DNA of 64,000 nt from Rhynchopus sp. YZ270_cl-10 (GCA_964035575.1 OZ037903.1:335001-399000), one strand, 5' to 3'. Shown: positions 32,011-45,046, numbered from the stretch's first letter. The notes: generated from the sequence alone by a model not told the origin. Translations and numbers: made by a program.

Positions 32011-33972
32011 TTGGCTTTTTTAAAATCACTTTCGATCATCATTTTGTTGTCTTCTTATTTTTGTGGCAATACCTTCCGTTACTCAAATGATATAATGCAA
32101 AGGAGTAGACCCACCGGTATGCACACAACGTCCATCTGCGGGGGAAAGAGAGAGGAGAAAGGGAACGCTCAACCAAAAAAAAAAAATGACTAAAGTGCCC
32201 AAAGAATCTTTCTATACGAGGTGAAGTTGAACGAAAAAAAGCAATTTTCAGATCCTTTGTGAGTAAATTACACATTGGATTTGGGTGTTTTGCTTTTTTT
32301 TTTTGACAAAAAAAAAAACTCGGTCTTTTTTTGTCCATCACACTCGGCAAAGCATGGAAACACTATCATCTGTTGGAACGAGCTTTTAGAAAAGGTGGGG
32401 TGATTAAAAAAAAAGAGGCGTACGCAAATGGGGTGGCTGAAGGGGGGGTGATTTGCACTTTTTTGTGTACTTTGTGTACCCCCCCCATATTCATCCACAC
32501 CACGCATGTGGTCTTGAGGCTGATATACCGGCGATCGGGCGATATCAGCAAAATAAAAACAAAAAAAACAAAAAGTGAGAGAGGTAGTGACTACAAACAA
32601 AGCATTTTTTTTTTTTTTTTATTACCTCTCAATTTTGAGAGAAAAAAAAAAAAAAAGAAGTGCATTTTATTTTTTTGTGTTTTTTGATGAATCGAAGCTC
32701 GAAACGAGCCTCATTTTAGTGTTTTTTTTTTTTTTTTTCTTTCCTTTGATCATTGTGGATTTTTTTTTTTTTTATGCATCTTGAAAACGTCTGGTGGAGA
32801 GGGGGGAGGGGAAGGGAGTTTGTCAGAAAGTTGTTGTTTTTGCTTTGTGCTCTTTTTGTTTTGGTGGTCTTTAAAGATGTACGAGGGGAAGGGAGGGAGG
32901 GGAAGGATAGACGATGGGAATACAATTTTGTTTTCCCCTTTCAAAACCTCAGATCACAGTGCAGCGTTTTGTTCTAAGCTTAGAGTTACAACGAAATATT
33001 TTGTGGGATCTGACATTCAGGGGAAAAAAAAATATACCTCTAGTGAGTTGTCTGAGGGGGGGAAAGATGCCTGAGCCTCCAGGACACAAAACATATTTCC
33101 AAAAAAATGTAAAAGAAGAAAAATAGTAGGATCGGGGTAGGTAAGTAAAGTTGTTTTCGTTGCTTGTACAAAATTCCTCCTGTTTGAGGGATGATTTGGC
33201 GACCGTACCCCGGTAATACTATTTCTCCTTTGACGCAAGCTTCGTAGGAATAAAAATGGCGTTTATAGTGCAAAACGCCTCTGGGAGACGCAGGACACTG
33301 ACACTCCGCGGGTTATCGAACCCCCGGAGTGTTGCACTTGGGAGTTGTTAACAGTATCAGAAGGTACGAAACTTTCCTTTTTAATCATGCATTAGAGCAA
33401 AAACGTCCGAGAACGAGCTCCGCTGTGCAAAAAAACGCTTCGTTTTGACGTGCCAACAGAGTGGACAGGGGTTGTTTACAAGACTACCCTAGACACAGCT
33501 CCGTTCTTCACGACACTACCGCTTTGGGAAGACACACCTTTTTCTACACAGTACAAAAGTTGTTTCAAAAACATTCTTTTTCTGACAAAAAGAAGGTAAA
33601 ACCGATGGTCAAACCCATGATTCTGTTTCAAAAACAACACAACGTTTTGTAAGAACCGCCCCATCTTTGAGACAAAGCAAATAAAACTCCAGTTGCCTGT
33701 GTACAATTTTTCCTGTTGCCGCGGGGGCTTTTTAATGCAGCAATACTTTTTTTTTTCAGGTGACTTTTAGTTCGTTCCGGTTGATCGATTTGGGAATGAA
33801 AAGGGGTAAGTGATGGGGAGGGGGGGGAATGTGACTTTGCTAGATATGCAAATGGTTGTGTGATATTGAGGGGCTGCGGGTGGGATGTACCTGCCCTTCG
33901 AATGAGGAACCCCCACTGCCACCGAGGCAATGTTATATTCGTAATAGCATTGGAAAATATAAATGAAGAAAA
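32011..33972. other. Gene-free low-complexity block
   Basis: No gene is seen. One full family F repeat lies at 33259-33342. Long T, A and G runs make up most of the rest. Confidence 0.5.
33259..33342 (+). repeat. Family F two-hairpin repeat
   Basis: GTGCAAAACGCCTCTGGGAG / ACGCAG forms hairpin one; ACTCCGCGGGTTATCGAACC / CCCGGAGT forms hairpin two, with a GGGTT-ATCG-AACCC tip that resembles a tRNA T-arm. Copies: 44522-44608 and 58401-58490, with fragments elsewhere. Confidence 0.7.
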
Positions 33973-34013
33973 GTTTATAAGATGACTCTAAGCCTCTCGT
34001 GCTCAGTCGCCTT
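33973..34013 (+). repeat. Family A hairpin repeat
   Basis: GTTTATAAGATGACTCTAAG, loop CCTCTCGTG, CTCAGTCGCCTT. Confidence 0.65.
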
Positions 34014-34266
34014 GACTTAACTTTAAAAAATGGAGGCAAGTACAAACGCCTCTGTGGATACAGACACCGTATCCCCGCGGGTTATGACAGTGTAACCAAA
34101 AAAGTGAAGTTGATAGTGCAAAACTCCTGTGCAAATGCAGACTCAACAAAATGTGATAAAGGGGATGGATAAAAGGGAGGGGGAAAAAAAAACAAAAACT
34201 TGTATGATGCATCATATGCCTCTCGTGCAACACATCATTGTGAATGTTTTTTTTTAAAAAAGAAAC

Positions 34267-34307
34267 GTTTATAAGATGATCCTAAGCCTCTCGTGCTTAG
34301 ACACCTT
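34267..34307 (+). repeat. Family A hairpin repeat
   Basis: GTTTATAAGATGATCCTAAG, loop CCTCTCGTG, CTTAGACACCTT. Confidence 0.65.
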
Positions 34308-35066
34308 GCAAAAAATAAATAAAAGGGTGGGAAAGGGGAGACCAGAACTGTGACGATGCTTTTTTTGATATTTTTTTTTTTCCTTACAATTTTTGTTGCT
34401 AACAATAGTTTTTTTTCCTGTTTTTTCTTTTTTTTTTTTTTTTTGACACGGGTTTTTGTTGATTTTATTTTTTTTCAACGCTTTGTTTCATGCCATTGGT
34501 ATGGCATATTTTTTTTTTTGTTTTTTTTTTTTGGTGGTGTTTCTTTTCTTTCAATACAAATCCATCGTGGCTCCGTTCACACATCACCAGACAGATGGGA
34601 AAAAAAAAATCCAGTATTGATTCACCTTGAGACTTGAAGATTTCAAAAAGAAAGGATTGTTAACACAGTGCAATCAAAGGCCAAAGCATCAGACGCAATC
34701 TGTGTTCACACTCCTTTTGTTTTTTTGTGTATCCTCTACCGCAATCATAGAGGAAATAGCGGTAATAAAGAGACGGGAGAGAAAATATAGAAAAAAAAAA
34801 TAAAAGAGAAAAGGGTTGACTCGTCATGACTATCAAGTCTTTTTACTTAGTCATCTTTGAACTTTGAAATATAAAGAAAATTTGCAATATCGATGAACCC
34901 TTTTTTTGTAAAGAAAAGATAAATGTAGTAGAAAAAGACTTTTGAAAGTATTTGTTTCTTTGTGCTCAACGTAGACTGAATACGAGGATACGCTCCACTG
35001 CTGAATTGTTGGTATGTTGCCCTCTCTTTTCTTTGGAAAAAGAAGAAAAAAAAAAAAAAGAGAAAA

Positions 35067-35125
35067 GCTTATAAGATGACCCTAAGCCTCTCTGTGCTTA
35101 GTCTGATTTAGTGCTTAGTCACCTT
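35067..35125 (+). repeat. Family A repeat with duplicated right arm
   Basis: GCTTATAAGATGACCCTAAG, loop CCTCTCTGTG, then CTTAGTCTGATTTAGTG and a second CTTAGTCACCTT. The right arm is present twice, which suggests slippage or partial re-insertion. Confidence 0.6.
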
Positions 35126-35815
35126 ACAAAATAAAGACAACATTTCGAAGAAGAAAATTAAGAAACAAAAAGACGCAGATTTTAAAAAAGTAAAATTTTT
35201 GAAGTGCGAACACCTCCTATGGATGGAGGTTAATAGAAAGAAAGATGTAAAAAAAACAAAACTGTGCCTGACCAAGAGTTTTGGTAAACCAAACAATAAA
35301 AAGAGACTAGAACGAAGCATGTCTTTTTAATAGATGCATGCTATAGTGGGGAACACGGCTTCGACATAAGAAAAAGCTTTAGACAAAAAGGCATTTCTCG
35401 TACATCTTACAAACGTAGAAAAAAGCAGCAAAATAGGTGCACCTTTTGGTTAAGCTTAAATCATGGTAATCGGGCTCCTCTCGCATTCCTCTCGCTCGAG
35501 TGCGAGATGAGTCAGTCTGACTACAAACCATGCTTATAAGCTTTGCAGGTTTACCAGGTTTACATCATGAACCTTTTTGACTATATAAACCTTAACTCAT
35601 TTGACTTCGTCGTGAAGGGGTTTACCGAAAAGAACGGCTTGGTGAAAAAATATGAAGCTAAGCCTCTGGTGCTTAAGTCTCCAAGAAAAGGGGGAAGGTG
35701 CACGTTAAAAACCAAAAGACGAGGAGGGTGTGCGAAAGGGAGGGAAAAGGGGGGGAAAGGGATTTTTCTGGGGATGAGGGAGGAATGAATACAAACATTT
35801 TTTGTCCTTTTTTTT

Positions 35816-35885
35816 GATAAATTGTTGGAGTAGTGTAGTTTGCCTCGGTTGTGTTGTCACAGTTTGTGCAAATCTCCACTTTCCA
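35816..35885 (+). repeat. Family C repeat, full length
   Basis: GATAAATTGTTGGAGTAGTG through GTGCAAATCTCCACTTTCC. Confidence 0.65.
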
Positions 35886-36745
35886 TTTTTTTATTTAGTG
35901 TTCCCCTTTTTCTTCCACTCAAAAATATTTGAGAGGGCGACTATAAAACCAACCAACGTTTGTTGTACGAGATTGATTGTTGATTTGTTTTGTTGGTTTA
36001 TAATCAGATCAAAAGAAAAAATTGAAAAGATGAAATGTCTTCGAAAGAAGTACATCATCTGGTGTGATCACCAAACGGATTCTCCGTGGGTCGTCCGTAC
36101 CCCCTGAATCACACCATCATCTATTCAAACCATACATAAGGCGCTACAACAACTGTAATAACGTTTGACGTCATCGAAAGGTAGGTCATTACAAAGTTTT
36201 TACAAAGTGTTCACAGAGTAAAAAGGGGGTCGAGGGAGGCAAATTTGAGTGAAAAAAAAACCCCCCCCGACCAACTTTTTACAAAGTTTTTTACGGTGTA
36301 CTATGTGACCTTCGACCACACCGACGTTATAACATTTTGCTGTAATACCGGATGTTTCATGGTGGGAAAACACATAAAAAGGAATGGGGGGAAAGGGGGA
36401 GGGTGTGGTGAATAGCGGCAAAAAAAAAAATAACAAAAAAAATAAAATAAAAGACATGAACCTAATCTCTGTAGCAAATTTGAACACCGAAACGGTAGAA
36501 AATTTTTGCACAAAAAAATAAGGTTCCAGAAAAATAACAAAAAATTTGAAAGAAAAAAAAAAAAAAAACTAAACGGGTTGAAAGGGGGGGAGTCGAAAGC
36601 GAAAATTTTCAAGAGAAAGAAAAAAATGCTGCTGATTGGATCATCTGACAAGGGCCTACCTCAGGGGTGACGCTGTGATGTTGTAACCAAAATCTGTCTC
36701 ACCCTTTTCAGATGACCCAACTATGATATGCTGTCTCGGGGGGTA

Positions 36746-36848
36746 CCGTATTTCGTAAAAATGTTCGACCGTAAAAAAAAAAAGGTCGAACTTCCAGAAA
36801 AATGCTGAAAAAGTCGACCATTATTATGGTCGGTTTTTACGAATACGG
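36746..36848. repeat. 103-bp MITE-like nested inverted repeat
   Basis: CCGTATTTCGTAAAAA and TTTTTACGAATACGG are inverse ends. Inside lie two smaller hairpins, GTTCGACC/GGTCGAAC and GACCATTATTATGGTC. Confidence 0.6.
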
Positions 36849-38139
36849 GATTCTTTTTTTTGATATTGTATTGGCAAAATGGCTGGTAAAAAAAAAGAAG
36901 CCAAAAACAAAGGGAAGAGAGGGGGGCGGGAGAAAGCTTTGGATTCCCAAGATCTTCAGGAAATTCTGGGGAAAATATCGCAAAGCACACTGCACACCTG
37001 TGGAATTCCACAGGCAGGAAACCCACGAATCCTCCAAAAGAGGGAACGGGATTTTTATTATTTTTTCTTTTTCTGCAACAAACAATAATTGCCGGAATTG
37101 TGGGTCATAAGGTACCGCACTATTTTTCAGTTTTTTTTTTTTTTTTTTCTTTTCTTTTTTTTTTTTTTTTTTTTCAATGAAAGAAGTCAATGTTACCTCT
37201 TACTGGGCGATGGGGAGAGGGGGAGAGACTAAAAAATACTGCAGTGAACAGAGAAATCACCGCGAAAAGAAAAAAAATACATTGGATGCAGTTGTTGTTT
37301 TTTTTTTTTTGGAAGATATATTGTTTGTCAATAATCGTATTTTTTTTGTACAACTCTTGTAAAATGCATGGGATGATGGGAAAATGAAGGGATGAAGGGA
37401 TAAAAGAGAATTGAAGAGAAAATAACAAACATGATGAAATATATGAAAACAATGAAATATGAAATATGCGGAGGGAAAAGACAAAAAAAACAAGGGGAAA
37501 AAAATACAATAATATTGACAACACATCGGGGAAGGGGGAAAGATGAGACTCATAAACAGCAGACAGATTTGAATAGATGGGTTCAGGGGGGGAAACATAC
37601 AGCATCTAAACAAAAAAGAGGTAAAAAAAAAGAAAAAAAAAGCTTATAAGATGAACCTAAGCCTCTCTCGTGCTTAGTCACCTTATTCGCCTTTTAAAAA
37701 AAGAGAAGGTTGATAAGATATCATCATAAAACCATCCTTGGATGGTGTTACCGAAAGGGCCCATATTGACAGGTCCTTGACATGTCCTCGACAGGTGTTC
37801 GGTAACACCAATGGACCGTCCAAAATATATTTCGGGTACATTTCGGTCAAGACCCTCGTCCGAAAACCCCCGCCTGAAAATATATTTCGGGTGATCCAAG
37901 TAATGTGAAATGAATCTTGGTCTAAAAAAAAGAGGAGGTTTCGTTTGTCATCTGAGTGAAAACAGACAACAATCAATGGGGTGAATTGGGGTGTGGGAAT
38001 GAACCTAAGCCTCTCATTGCTTAAGACATCCTAAAAAAAATGATAGGGGAAAGCGCAATAGAAAAAACAATGTGAGCGGCAGAATGTACGAACAAACAAA
38101 AAAAAAATGCACATTTTTTTCTTTTCGAAAATGTGCAAG
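36849..38139. other. Gene-free block
   Basis: No gene is seen. Long T and A runs (37130-37175), family A at 37642-37684, a 12-bp perfect stem GGTGTTACCGAA/TTCGGTAACACC at about 37736-37799, and a direct repeat AAAATATATTTCGGGT at about 37828 and 37878. Confidence 0.5.
37642..37684 (+). repeat. Family A hairpin repeat
   Basis: GCTTATAAGATGAACCTAAG, loop CCTCTCTCGTG, CTTAGTCACCTT. Confidence 0.65.
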
Positions 38140-38660
38140 TTTTTTTTTTTTGGGGGGGGGGCAGAGGTTTTTTTTGGGACCGGGTTTTATGACCTTAGGG
38201 GGGGTGAGGTGTTTTTCGGGTTGCAAAATTTTTCGCGCGCTTCGCGCGCGAAGCCCCTGGAGAAGCTGGTTCGTGGGGGATTTTTGGAATCCGTCCGCGC
38301 TGTGGTGGGGTCAATTTGACGAAATGGACAAGTTCTTGGCTTTTGGTCAACATCAGTGTAAGGGCCAAGTGATCCTGCCGACTGAACAAGAAAAGGGGGA
38401 AACTGGGTCAAGGGCTGCCGCGCCGCAGGCGGAAATTTTTAGATGCCGTCCACTTTTTTGAGTTAAGTACCCAGTACCATGTCATACAATTTACAGTAAG
38501 CTTGCGCCGCAGGCGCACGGTACGCTACTTTTATGATTTCGCCCTATCCTTTTTTCTCATTCCTCGTTGGGTTCTACGAGCTCCGTCCGTCAAATTCTAG
38601 GAAAACACGCCCACCCTCTAACTCCCTTAGATGGTTCTTGGGGCGCGAGAAAGGTATCGG
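38140..38660. mobile_element. Fragmentary transposon related to 18225-19926
   Basis: Contains GCGCCGCAGGCGCACGGTAC then GCTACTTTTATGATTTCGCC as in the 18225 element, the shared module in reverse (GTGGTGGGGTCAATTTGACG, AAATGGACAAGTTCTTGGC), and a GCGCGCTTCGCGCGC palindrome. Ends could not be fixed; probably a decayed copy. Confidence 0.5.
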
Positions 38661-40189
38661 GGGGAGAGTAAGAGAACACTATCAAGATTTTTTTTTTATT
38701 TTCCAAAAAAAAATTTTATTTTCACCCCCCCCAAAAGCCGGAAAAAAAATCGTGGGGGGGGGTGAAACCCCCCCCACCCCCCCGTAAAAAAACCTCTGGG
38801 GGGGGGGGGGGGCTGATTGGAGACACCGTCTAAAGAGAAGCAACTCCCTTCATTATACAGTAATCCAAATTCATTGACGTCCAAAAAGCGCGGAACAACA
38901 AAGGCTCCTTGAAGTACTGCGTCCACCAGTCCATTCGGACTCGAAAAGACACGGTTGGCCAAGCATATTTGAACGCCAGAATTTCAGTACTGTATTAGCC
39001 AAACTTAGCACCTCAGGTGGATACAGTGCAATCCTGCACCACTCTCTACCCAAGCTGCCCCCCCCGGAGTGCAAATCAAGAAAACCTTGTAAAATGAATG
39101 TGCCTCCCATACACATACATCTTAACAACATGAAACCTTGAGCATAAGATACGATGATAAGCTTTTCATCAGCTTAGTCACCTTGCAGACATCAATGGAA
39201 AAGAAGACCCTCGTTCCCCTAACTCTTACAAAAAAGCAATAGCAAACAGAAACGCGCTTTCGAGCATTTCCTTTGCAATTTTTCAAAGAGGGTTTCTCAG
39301 AGTGTCTTTAATGTCCATCATGAAAAAGAGCAATGCTGAAAACGGCCCTGACAATTAGTTCACAGTAACATCGATGGTCGGACCCGTGTGCGCATGGTAT
39401 ACGCGCAGACGCTTTTCGGCACCAATGAAGGAACCTACTCACAGGGTGCCATTACCATCGTTGATAGAGCACAGGTCTTGATGTAAGATGTTTGACCCAC
39501 AGCCAACGCTATGACATTACGCCATCACGAAAAACCGTGGGCACCTTACAAAAAAAATGGTGGTTGAATGCAGGCACCTCTGACTGACCCACTGTACGAT
39601 GCCAGCCATCCGGGATGAATGCACAAAAAAAACCTGAGCAATCCAACGATGTCAATTAAGATAAGGTAACTCCAGGGCAAATATATGGCACGTCCATATA
39701 TTGTTTTTTTTCTCCATAAATCCTAAGAGAAAACACCTACTACCTTCGAAAGTGGTCCCTCCCCAATGGTATGGTGGGGGAGGTACAAAAAAAAAGCAAA
39801 GACAAAACGAAGATTTAAGGTAGGTCGGATGAAAGGGGATTCATTCTAGTTGGAAGAAACCAACGCAAAAAAAATTAAAATGGGAAAAAGGGGAAAAGGG
39901 AAGCAAACAACTCCTAACACCGCTCAAATTCACAATTTTTTTGGGGTGGCGGTAACGTGTAAGGTGAGGGAATTGGGAGGGAAATGGGATACTATGATAA
40001 TGGAACAGTTTCTTTTTAACTTTATTTATTTCTACCTTTTTTTGGACATTTTTATGGGGTTCTTTTTAAATTTTTTAACTTTTGGGTTGTAATTTAAACC
40101 TGAGAAAATAATAAAACTAACTTTTGAACCCCTTTACGGACCACGCTGATTTGTGGTGCATTTTTTTTTTTTTTGGGGGACACCCAAGC
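38661..40189. other. Gene-free block with coding-like islands
   Basis: Contains homopolymer runs, a coding-like island at 38830-39010 (minus-strand frame with CLANRVFSSPNGLVDAVL), a divergent family A hairpin at about 39138-39185, another island at 39364-39484, and family E at 39561-39624. No complete gene. Confidence 0.45.
39364..39484 (+). pseudogene. Isolated exon-like island, plus strand
   Basis: One plus frame of about 40 codons reads SNIDGRTRVRMVYAQTLFGT and continues to a stop at about 39484. Its GC content and residue mix look coding. No splice partner or family was recognised. It may be a remnant or chance. Confidence 0.25.
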
Positions 40190-40803
40190 CAGGGTCCTAG
40201 CTTGGTTTTGAAAAAAAATGCCAAATCTGGGTCAGAATTTTTTTTTGGGTCAGCAGAGGTTTTGGGCCTTGGGGGGCTTGTCTTGGCTTCTTTGGGTTTT
40301 CCGAGCTCTACCCTCACTGTGGTGGGGTCATTTCAGAAAAATGGACAAGTTCTTGACTGATACAAATTTTGGTCACTACGACTAGTGAGTTGCTCACAAC
40401 GTTAAATGGAACTCTACTATAACCATAAAAATCACTCCCCGTTCATAGATCACCCAACACAAAATATATAAAATGGCGCCGCAGGCGAAAAAAATTAGGG
40501 TACGGTGTAAAAATGTAGCTTTTTACACCACAGAGTCACTCTACGAACCCTTTTTTGCGGAGCAAAAAAGGAAAAATGGCGCCGCAGGCAAAAAAAATTG
40601 GGCCCAGCCCTGGACGGTGCCGGATTTTTTTGTCGATATTTTTTTCTTACCCCAGAAATGGTGGTGGGCCCCCCAAAGAGGGAAAAAAATCAGAATTTCC
40701 CAATTTCCAAATTAATTAATTCCCTTTTTTTTTTTTTTTCGTGGGTCGCGACCCAGGCACTTGGGTCAGCTTGACCCACTGACCCAGGCAAGCTAGGACT
40801 CTG
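40190..40803 (+). mobile_element. Non-autonomous CAGGGTCC-TIR transposon, copy 1
   Basis: Starts CAGGGTCCTAGCTTGG and ends CAAGCTAGGACTCTG. A CCAAGC lies on both sides with one or two spare G at the right, consistent with a 6-bp target duplication. Subterminal TGGGTCA / TGACCC boxes cluster at the right end. The interior has the shared module in reverse (GTGGTGGGGTCATTTCAGAA), two GGCGCCGCAGGC boxes and a TGTAAAAATGTAGCTTTTTACA hairpin. It is almost identical to 48806-49420. Confidence 0.85.
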
Positions 40804-42273
40804 GGCCAAGCAATTATGAAAAAAGCTGAAAAGGAAATAATGTTTACAAATGGTATCTTCGAGGGCATTTTTAAAATAATTTCAAAAAAAATCGGAAGTT
40901 TTCACTTCTGCAAAAACATTTAAAAAATGGGGGAGGGGTTTCTCTAAGAAAGAAATACTATGTGCATGGCGACAGACACTGCTTTTATGTCGTTTGTGTA
41001 CAACATGCGTTACAGACCTGGTAACTTTGATTGGCAAGCTAAACGCAATCAATAAAAAACGAATAAATTTGACTTGAAATACAAAAAACCTCTCTCGTGA
41101 ACAGTGTACCTTTGATAGACCGGGTGCACCGTTGGGTGGACCCCCCCCCAACCATGCGGGTTTAGATCCATTTCGTGGTTTACATCTGATATGTTCCTAA
41201 GATGATCCTACACCTACGAACTGTCATCTGAATAAACAGAGGTCAAGAGGTTGTGGTTTATATGCCTCCACCCTTTAGGTATAGCTTCAAACAAGTTGTT
41301 CAACCATCATGGGTGCACGTATCTTGCAAGGTTGATCAATCGGGAAAAAAATGTCACCAATACACAAAATACTTCAAAAGATAAAGGGGTATGTATATCA
41401 CAAAGAAGGGAAACGGACGGGAAGGATCAAGGGACAGAATACATGGCATGGCTAGAGTATTATTTATTTTTTTTCGTGATAAATTTGTTTGGAGTAGTGT
41501 GGTTTGACTCGGTTTTTTTTTGTGTTGCCACAGTTTGTGCAAATCTCCACATGTTTCTTTTGCTTCTCTCAATAACCCCAGTTTTTTTTTTCCTGTGAAG
41601 GCGGACACAACGTGAACACCACCATCAGGCAGCTCCAGAGGAAGACAAGCCATGCGCATCGACAACTTCATTCCCACCGAGGTAAGGTCATCGTTCTCGC
41701 ACAGCTTCAGCTGACTAAAAAAAAAACACGCCTTTTTTCTTCTTTTTCCCCGCAAGGGTTTTTTGGTTCTATTTTGTATCAACAGATTACCCACCAGAGA
41801 GAATAGGTGCATATGCCTCATGCATACACATCTTTTCAAAAAAGGTAGGTTCGTGTCGTACAAAAATATCACCATTTTTTTGAAAGCTAGATTTTCCTCT
41901 TTGAATCGGAACAGAGAAAGTTACCTGGTGCAACCACTTTCCACTTAAAAAATATTTCGTTCCGTTCATTTTGTTTGTCTCGCAAAAAAAAAAAAAAAAA
42001 AATATGAGAAAAAGTCTACTTTGGAGGGAGAGGGGGGCGTGGTTTATGTTAAAGTGTTATTATTCTGGATTTCGTTCAACTAGGACACAATTGGAACAGA
42101 CTAATTTTACGAGAAGAAAAATATCGTATTAAGGTGAAGGTGGGGGAGGAATGTGGGAAATGTGTAGAAGGAAACATGGTTTAATGAAGAACTACACCTC
42201 TTTTGGAAAAGACGAAACCCATCTTTTACCATTAAACACATGAAATCCATTACACAAAAAAAAAGGAAGAAAA

Positions 42274-42317
42274 GTTTGGTAAGATGAACCTAAGCCTCCT
42301 GTGCTCAGGTCACCTTA
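42274..42317 (+). repeat. Family A hairpin repeat
   Basis: GTTTGGTAAGATGAACCTAA, loop GCCTCCTGTGC, TCAGGTCACCTTAC. Confidence 0.6.
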
Positions 42318-42944
42318 CGCAAAAATAATGTCACAAAAACACACAAAAAAAAAACTGGATAAAGGCCAATGGGCCTGGTTGGTATACACAAATAAACTGG
42401 GGGGGTTTTTTGGGGGAGCTTTGTGGGATGCGAGATGATAATGAAGTGTACCCTTTGGGCTGTTCTCTAATTTTTTAACCTTCATGGATAAGCAGGTAAC
42501 CTACTTAGTTAAGCCGCATGAGCCGTTCAGTTGCATTGAAGGGGGGGCTTTTATTTGATATTGCACCCACACCTGGCTTTTTTGTTGTTAGGTAGAAGCA
42601 AAAAGAATAGAACCTGACTTCAGGATATGACAACGTGAATAAAAAAGAACACAACCTTTTTTTTTGGTTTATCGCTCCGCAAATTTGTGCTTTTCATTTG
42701 TATGAGTGTGACTGATAAATTGGGGTAATTCTTGCATAGAATATGTCCCCAATATGAGTGGTGATAAAAAAACAAATAGCGAATGAAAAACAATTTGCGC
42801 CTTCTGTCAATTCTATTTCCTTCTTGCGTATGCTTGGTATAAAAAAAAAATGAGGGTAATAATTGAACTTCATTTTCGCATCTCAAAAGGGGGGGGGCTT
42901 TTTCGTTCTATTTGGTATGATACAAAAATCTTGAAGGGGGGTGA

Positions 42945-43145
42945 AAGAGGAGTGTGATTGCTGCAAGAGCATTGTACGGGTCCTGGAAGCTCCAGGTGTT
43001 GACACTCACCTGCCAATGGTACACTCCAATGTTGCCCTCTCTTTTCATAATCCGCCATAATCCATCCAGTGGTAGCATCATCACGGCACTGTCCGATCGG
43101 ACAACCATAAATACCAGGGACTAGAAATGGGATTTTTGTGCAGCT
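42945..43145 (-). pseudogene. Coding-like remnant, minus strand
   Basis: Two overlapping minus frames look coding-like (PFLVPGIYGCPIGQCRDD in one; GNIGVYHWQVSVNTWSFQDP in the other). That suggests one decayed gene that no longer stays in frame. No family is recognised, and no start, stop or splice sites were found. Confidence 0.3.
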
Positions 43146-44521
43146 GCCTTTAGACAACTCTATGGGGGGGGCATTTTATTCTATTCAGTCTTCACAAAAC
43201 AGCAAAAAAAAGTATCTCAACATACATTCAATGACTGAAAGTACAGGTCTAGGGATAAACAAAAGTGTTCCCTTCTTTTTTTAATGATCTGCAAAAAGAA
43301 TAGATAAATATGCCACATATGACACAATATCTACTTGAAAAAATGAGACACCTCAAAAAAAAATTATGTTGGAATAGCCAAGAAGTAGTCAAGGTAAATA
43401 CTTCGAACTTAGAGGAACCCTACAAAAAAGGGGGGGGAAACTTGCAAAGATGAATGTGCCTCTCGTGCACAACACAACTTTACCACTATCTGGGACACGC
43501 TAGGAAGAGTCACGAACGACTCATAATAAGCCCTTTATTTGTTCCAGAATGAAGGGAAATGGGAGGGTTGAGGTCGAACCTCGGAATCACACAATAACGT
43601 CCATACCAAAACTGATTTTTAAAAAAAAACTTTGAATCAAGGGAATTAGAGGGAGAAGTTGGAGGGGGGATATGTACTTTACCAAAATCGGTAGTTGTTG
43701 ATAAGCCTCCGACTGACCCACTGTACGATGCCAGCCTTTTGGATAGAAGCGCTAATAAAATGTCAATCAGAAAGAGAAATCTGGAGAGAAAACAGGGACA
43801 CTTATTTGGTGATAGCGGAAACCCTGTTTACTCCGATTCCTTCAAAAAAGAAAAAAAGATATTACAGCGAACATTTTGACATAAAATAAATGGAAATTGC
43901 TCTCGAAAAAAAACAAAAGAAGAACGGAAACTAAAAAAAAAAAAATTAAACTTCTTCGAAGAAGCACTTAAATAACAAAAAAAAGGCACTGAATTTTTGT
44001 CCATACGGGAAAAAGGTAAAATGAGAGAGATAAGGGAGGTAAGGGGAGAAGGGGAATTCCTTTTAGGATTATTCTTTCACTATTTTTTTTTTTTTTGAGT
44101 AATTTGCTTCACTGGGTGGGGTAGGGGAAGATAGGATGGGTTACTGAGGGGGTGAGAGGAACCGACTACATTGTCAAATGACCTTACAGAAAAAAAAGGG
44201 GTGACGGGGGAAAATGACAACATCTTTGTATAAAATGAGCACACTGGGAAGACCAGGAGGGTGCTACTAATTGACAATATATTTTTTAACCAACGAAAAC
44301 CTTGCTCTGATATGTATTTGGTCCAGCATTCTTACCCACTTACGATTGTATTTCGAGAGGGGCAACAAAAAGTCTGGTGCACAACGCATGTTGTTACGCG
44401 GTCGTTGAAAACTGCAAACACGCCTCACCGCACCAAAATGCCTCAAATAATTGATAACGTCACCGGCGGACGCAGGCACTGTGGGGCTATCGAACCCCCA
44501 GAGAGAGAACGAAAAGGAAAA

Positions 44522-44608
44522 GTGACGTTTATAGTGCAAAAACGCCTCTGGGAGACGCAGGCACTGCCACTCCGCGGGTTATCCAACCCCCCGGAGTGTT
44601 GCATTTGG
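44522..44608 (+). repeat. Family F two-hairpin repeat
   Basis: Full copy with GCCTCTGGGAGACGCAGGCAC, then ACTCCGCGGGTTATCCAACC and CCCCCGGAGTGTTGCA. A shorter F fragment precedes it at 44462-44504. Confidence 0.7.
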
Positions 44609-44931
44609 AAAAAAAAAGGTGTCTAAAGTAAAATCGGTTGGGAGGGAGGGAGGGAGGGAGAAAGGGACCGGAAACACCAAATTATCATTTTTTTAGTATG
44701 AAAAGAAAGAATCAAATATTGGCATTGTATACTCAAAGCCTCGAACAACCCTCAAGCTGTTCTACACTTCTGTTTTTTTTTTTTGATAATTTGTTTCCTA
44801 AAAAAAAAATGCTTTTTTTTCTGCGCTCATACTTTTTTTTCTAATACTTTCTTTTGTTTCTAAAGTGGTGAGGGATGGGGGGGAGAGAAGAGAGGATAGA
44901 GAGAGAAAAGGGAAGTTAGTGGTGTATGTAT

Positions 44932-45032
44932 TGTGGTAATTGCCCATCATAATACATAATACACAATACACATTACAATACATGCTGTATTGTGATGTGT
45001 ATTGTGTATTATGATGAGCAATTATCACCACA
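44932..45032. repeat. 101-bp near-perfect palindrome
   Basis: Arms of about 48 bp (TGTGGTAATTGCCCATCATA ... and its inverse ... TATGATGAGCAATTATCACC) around a loop of a few bases. A likely cruciform; no target duplication was recognised. Confidence 0.75.
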
Positions 45033-45046
45033 CAGCCACCACTAGG

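Larger units (their letters stand above)
34014..36745. other. Gene-free block rich in family A repeats
   Basis: No gene is seen. Contains A copies at 34267-34307 and 35067-35125, weaker A-like stretches near 34200-34240, 34815-34857 and 35650-35680, an F-like stretch near 34035-34085, and family C at 35816-35885. Confidence 0.5.
40804..44931. other. Gene-free block with B, C, A, E, F repeats and islands
   Basis: Family B at 41071-41190, C at 41478-41550, A at 42274-42317, repeat I at about 42590-42845 (second copy near 17365-17545), E at 43691-43737, F at 44522-44608 with a partial F just before it (44462-44504). Coding-like islands lie at 41605-41680 and 42945-43145. No complete gene. Confidence 0.5.

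Noticed and set aside
33300-33335. True tRNA gene in family F
   Set aside because: Only a T-arm-like hairpin is present; there is no anticodon arm, D arm or acceptor stem.
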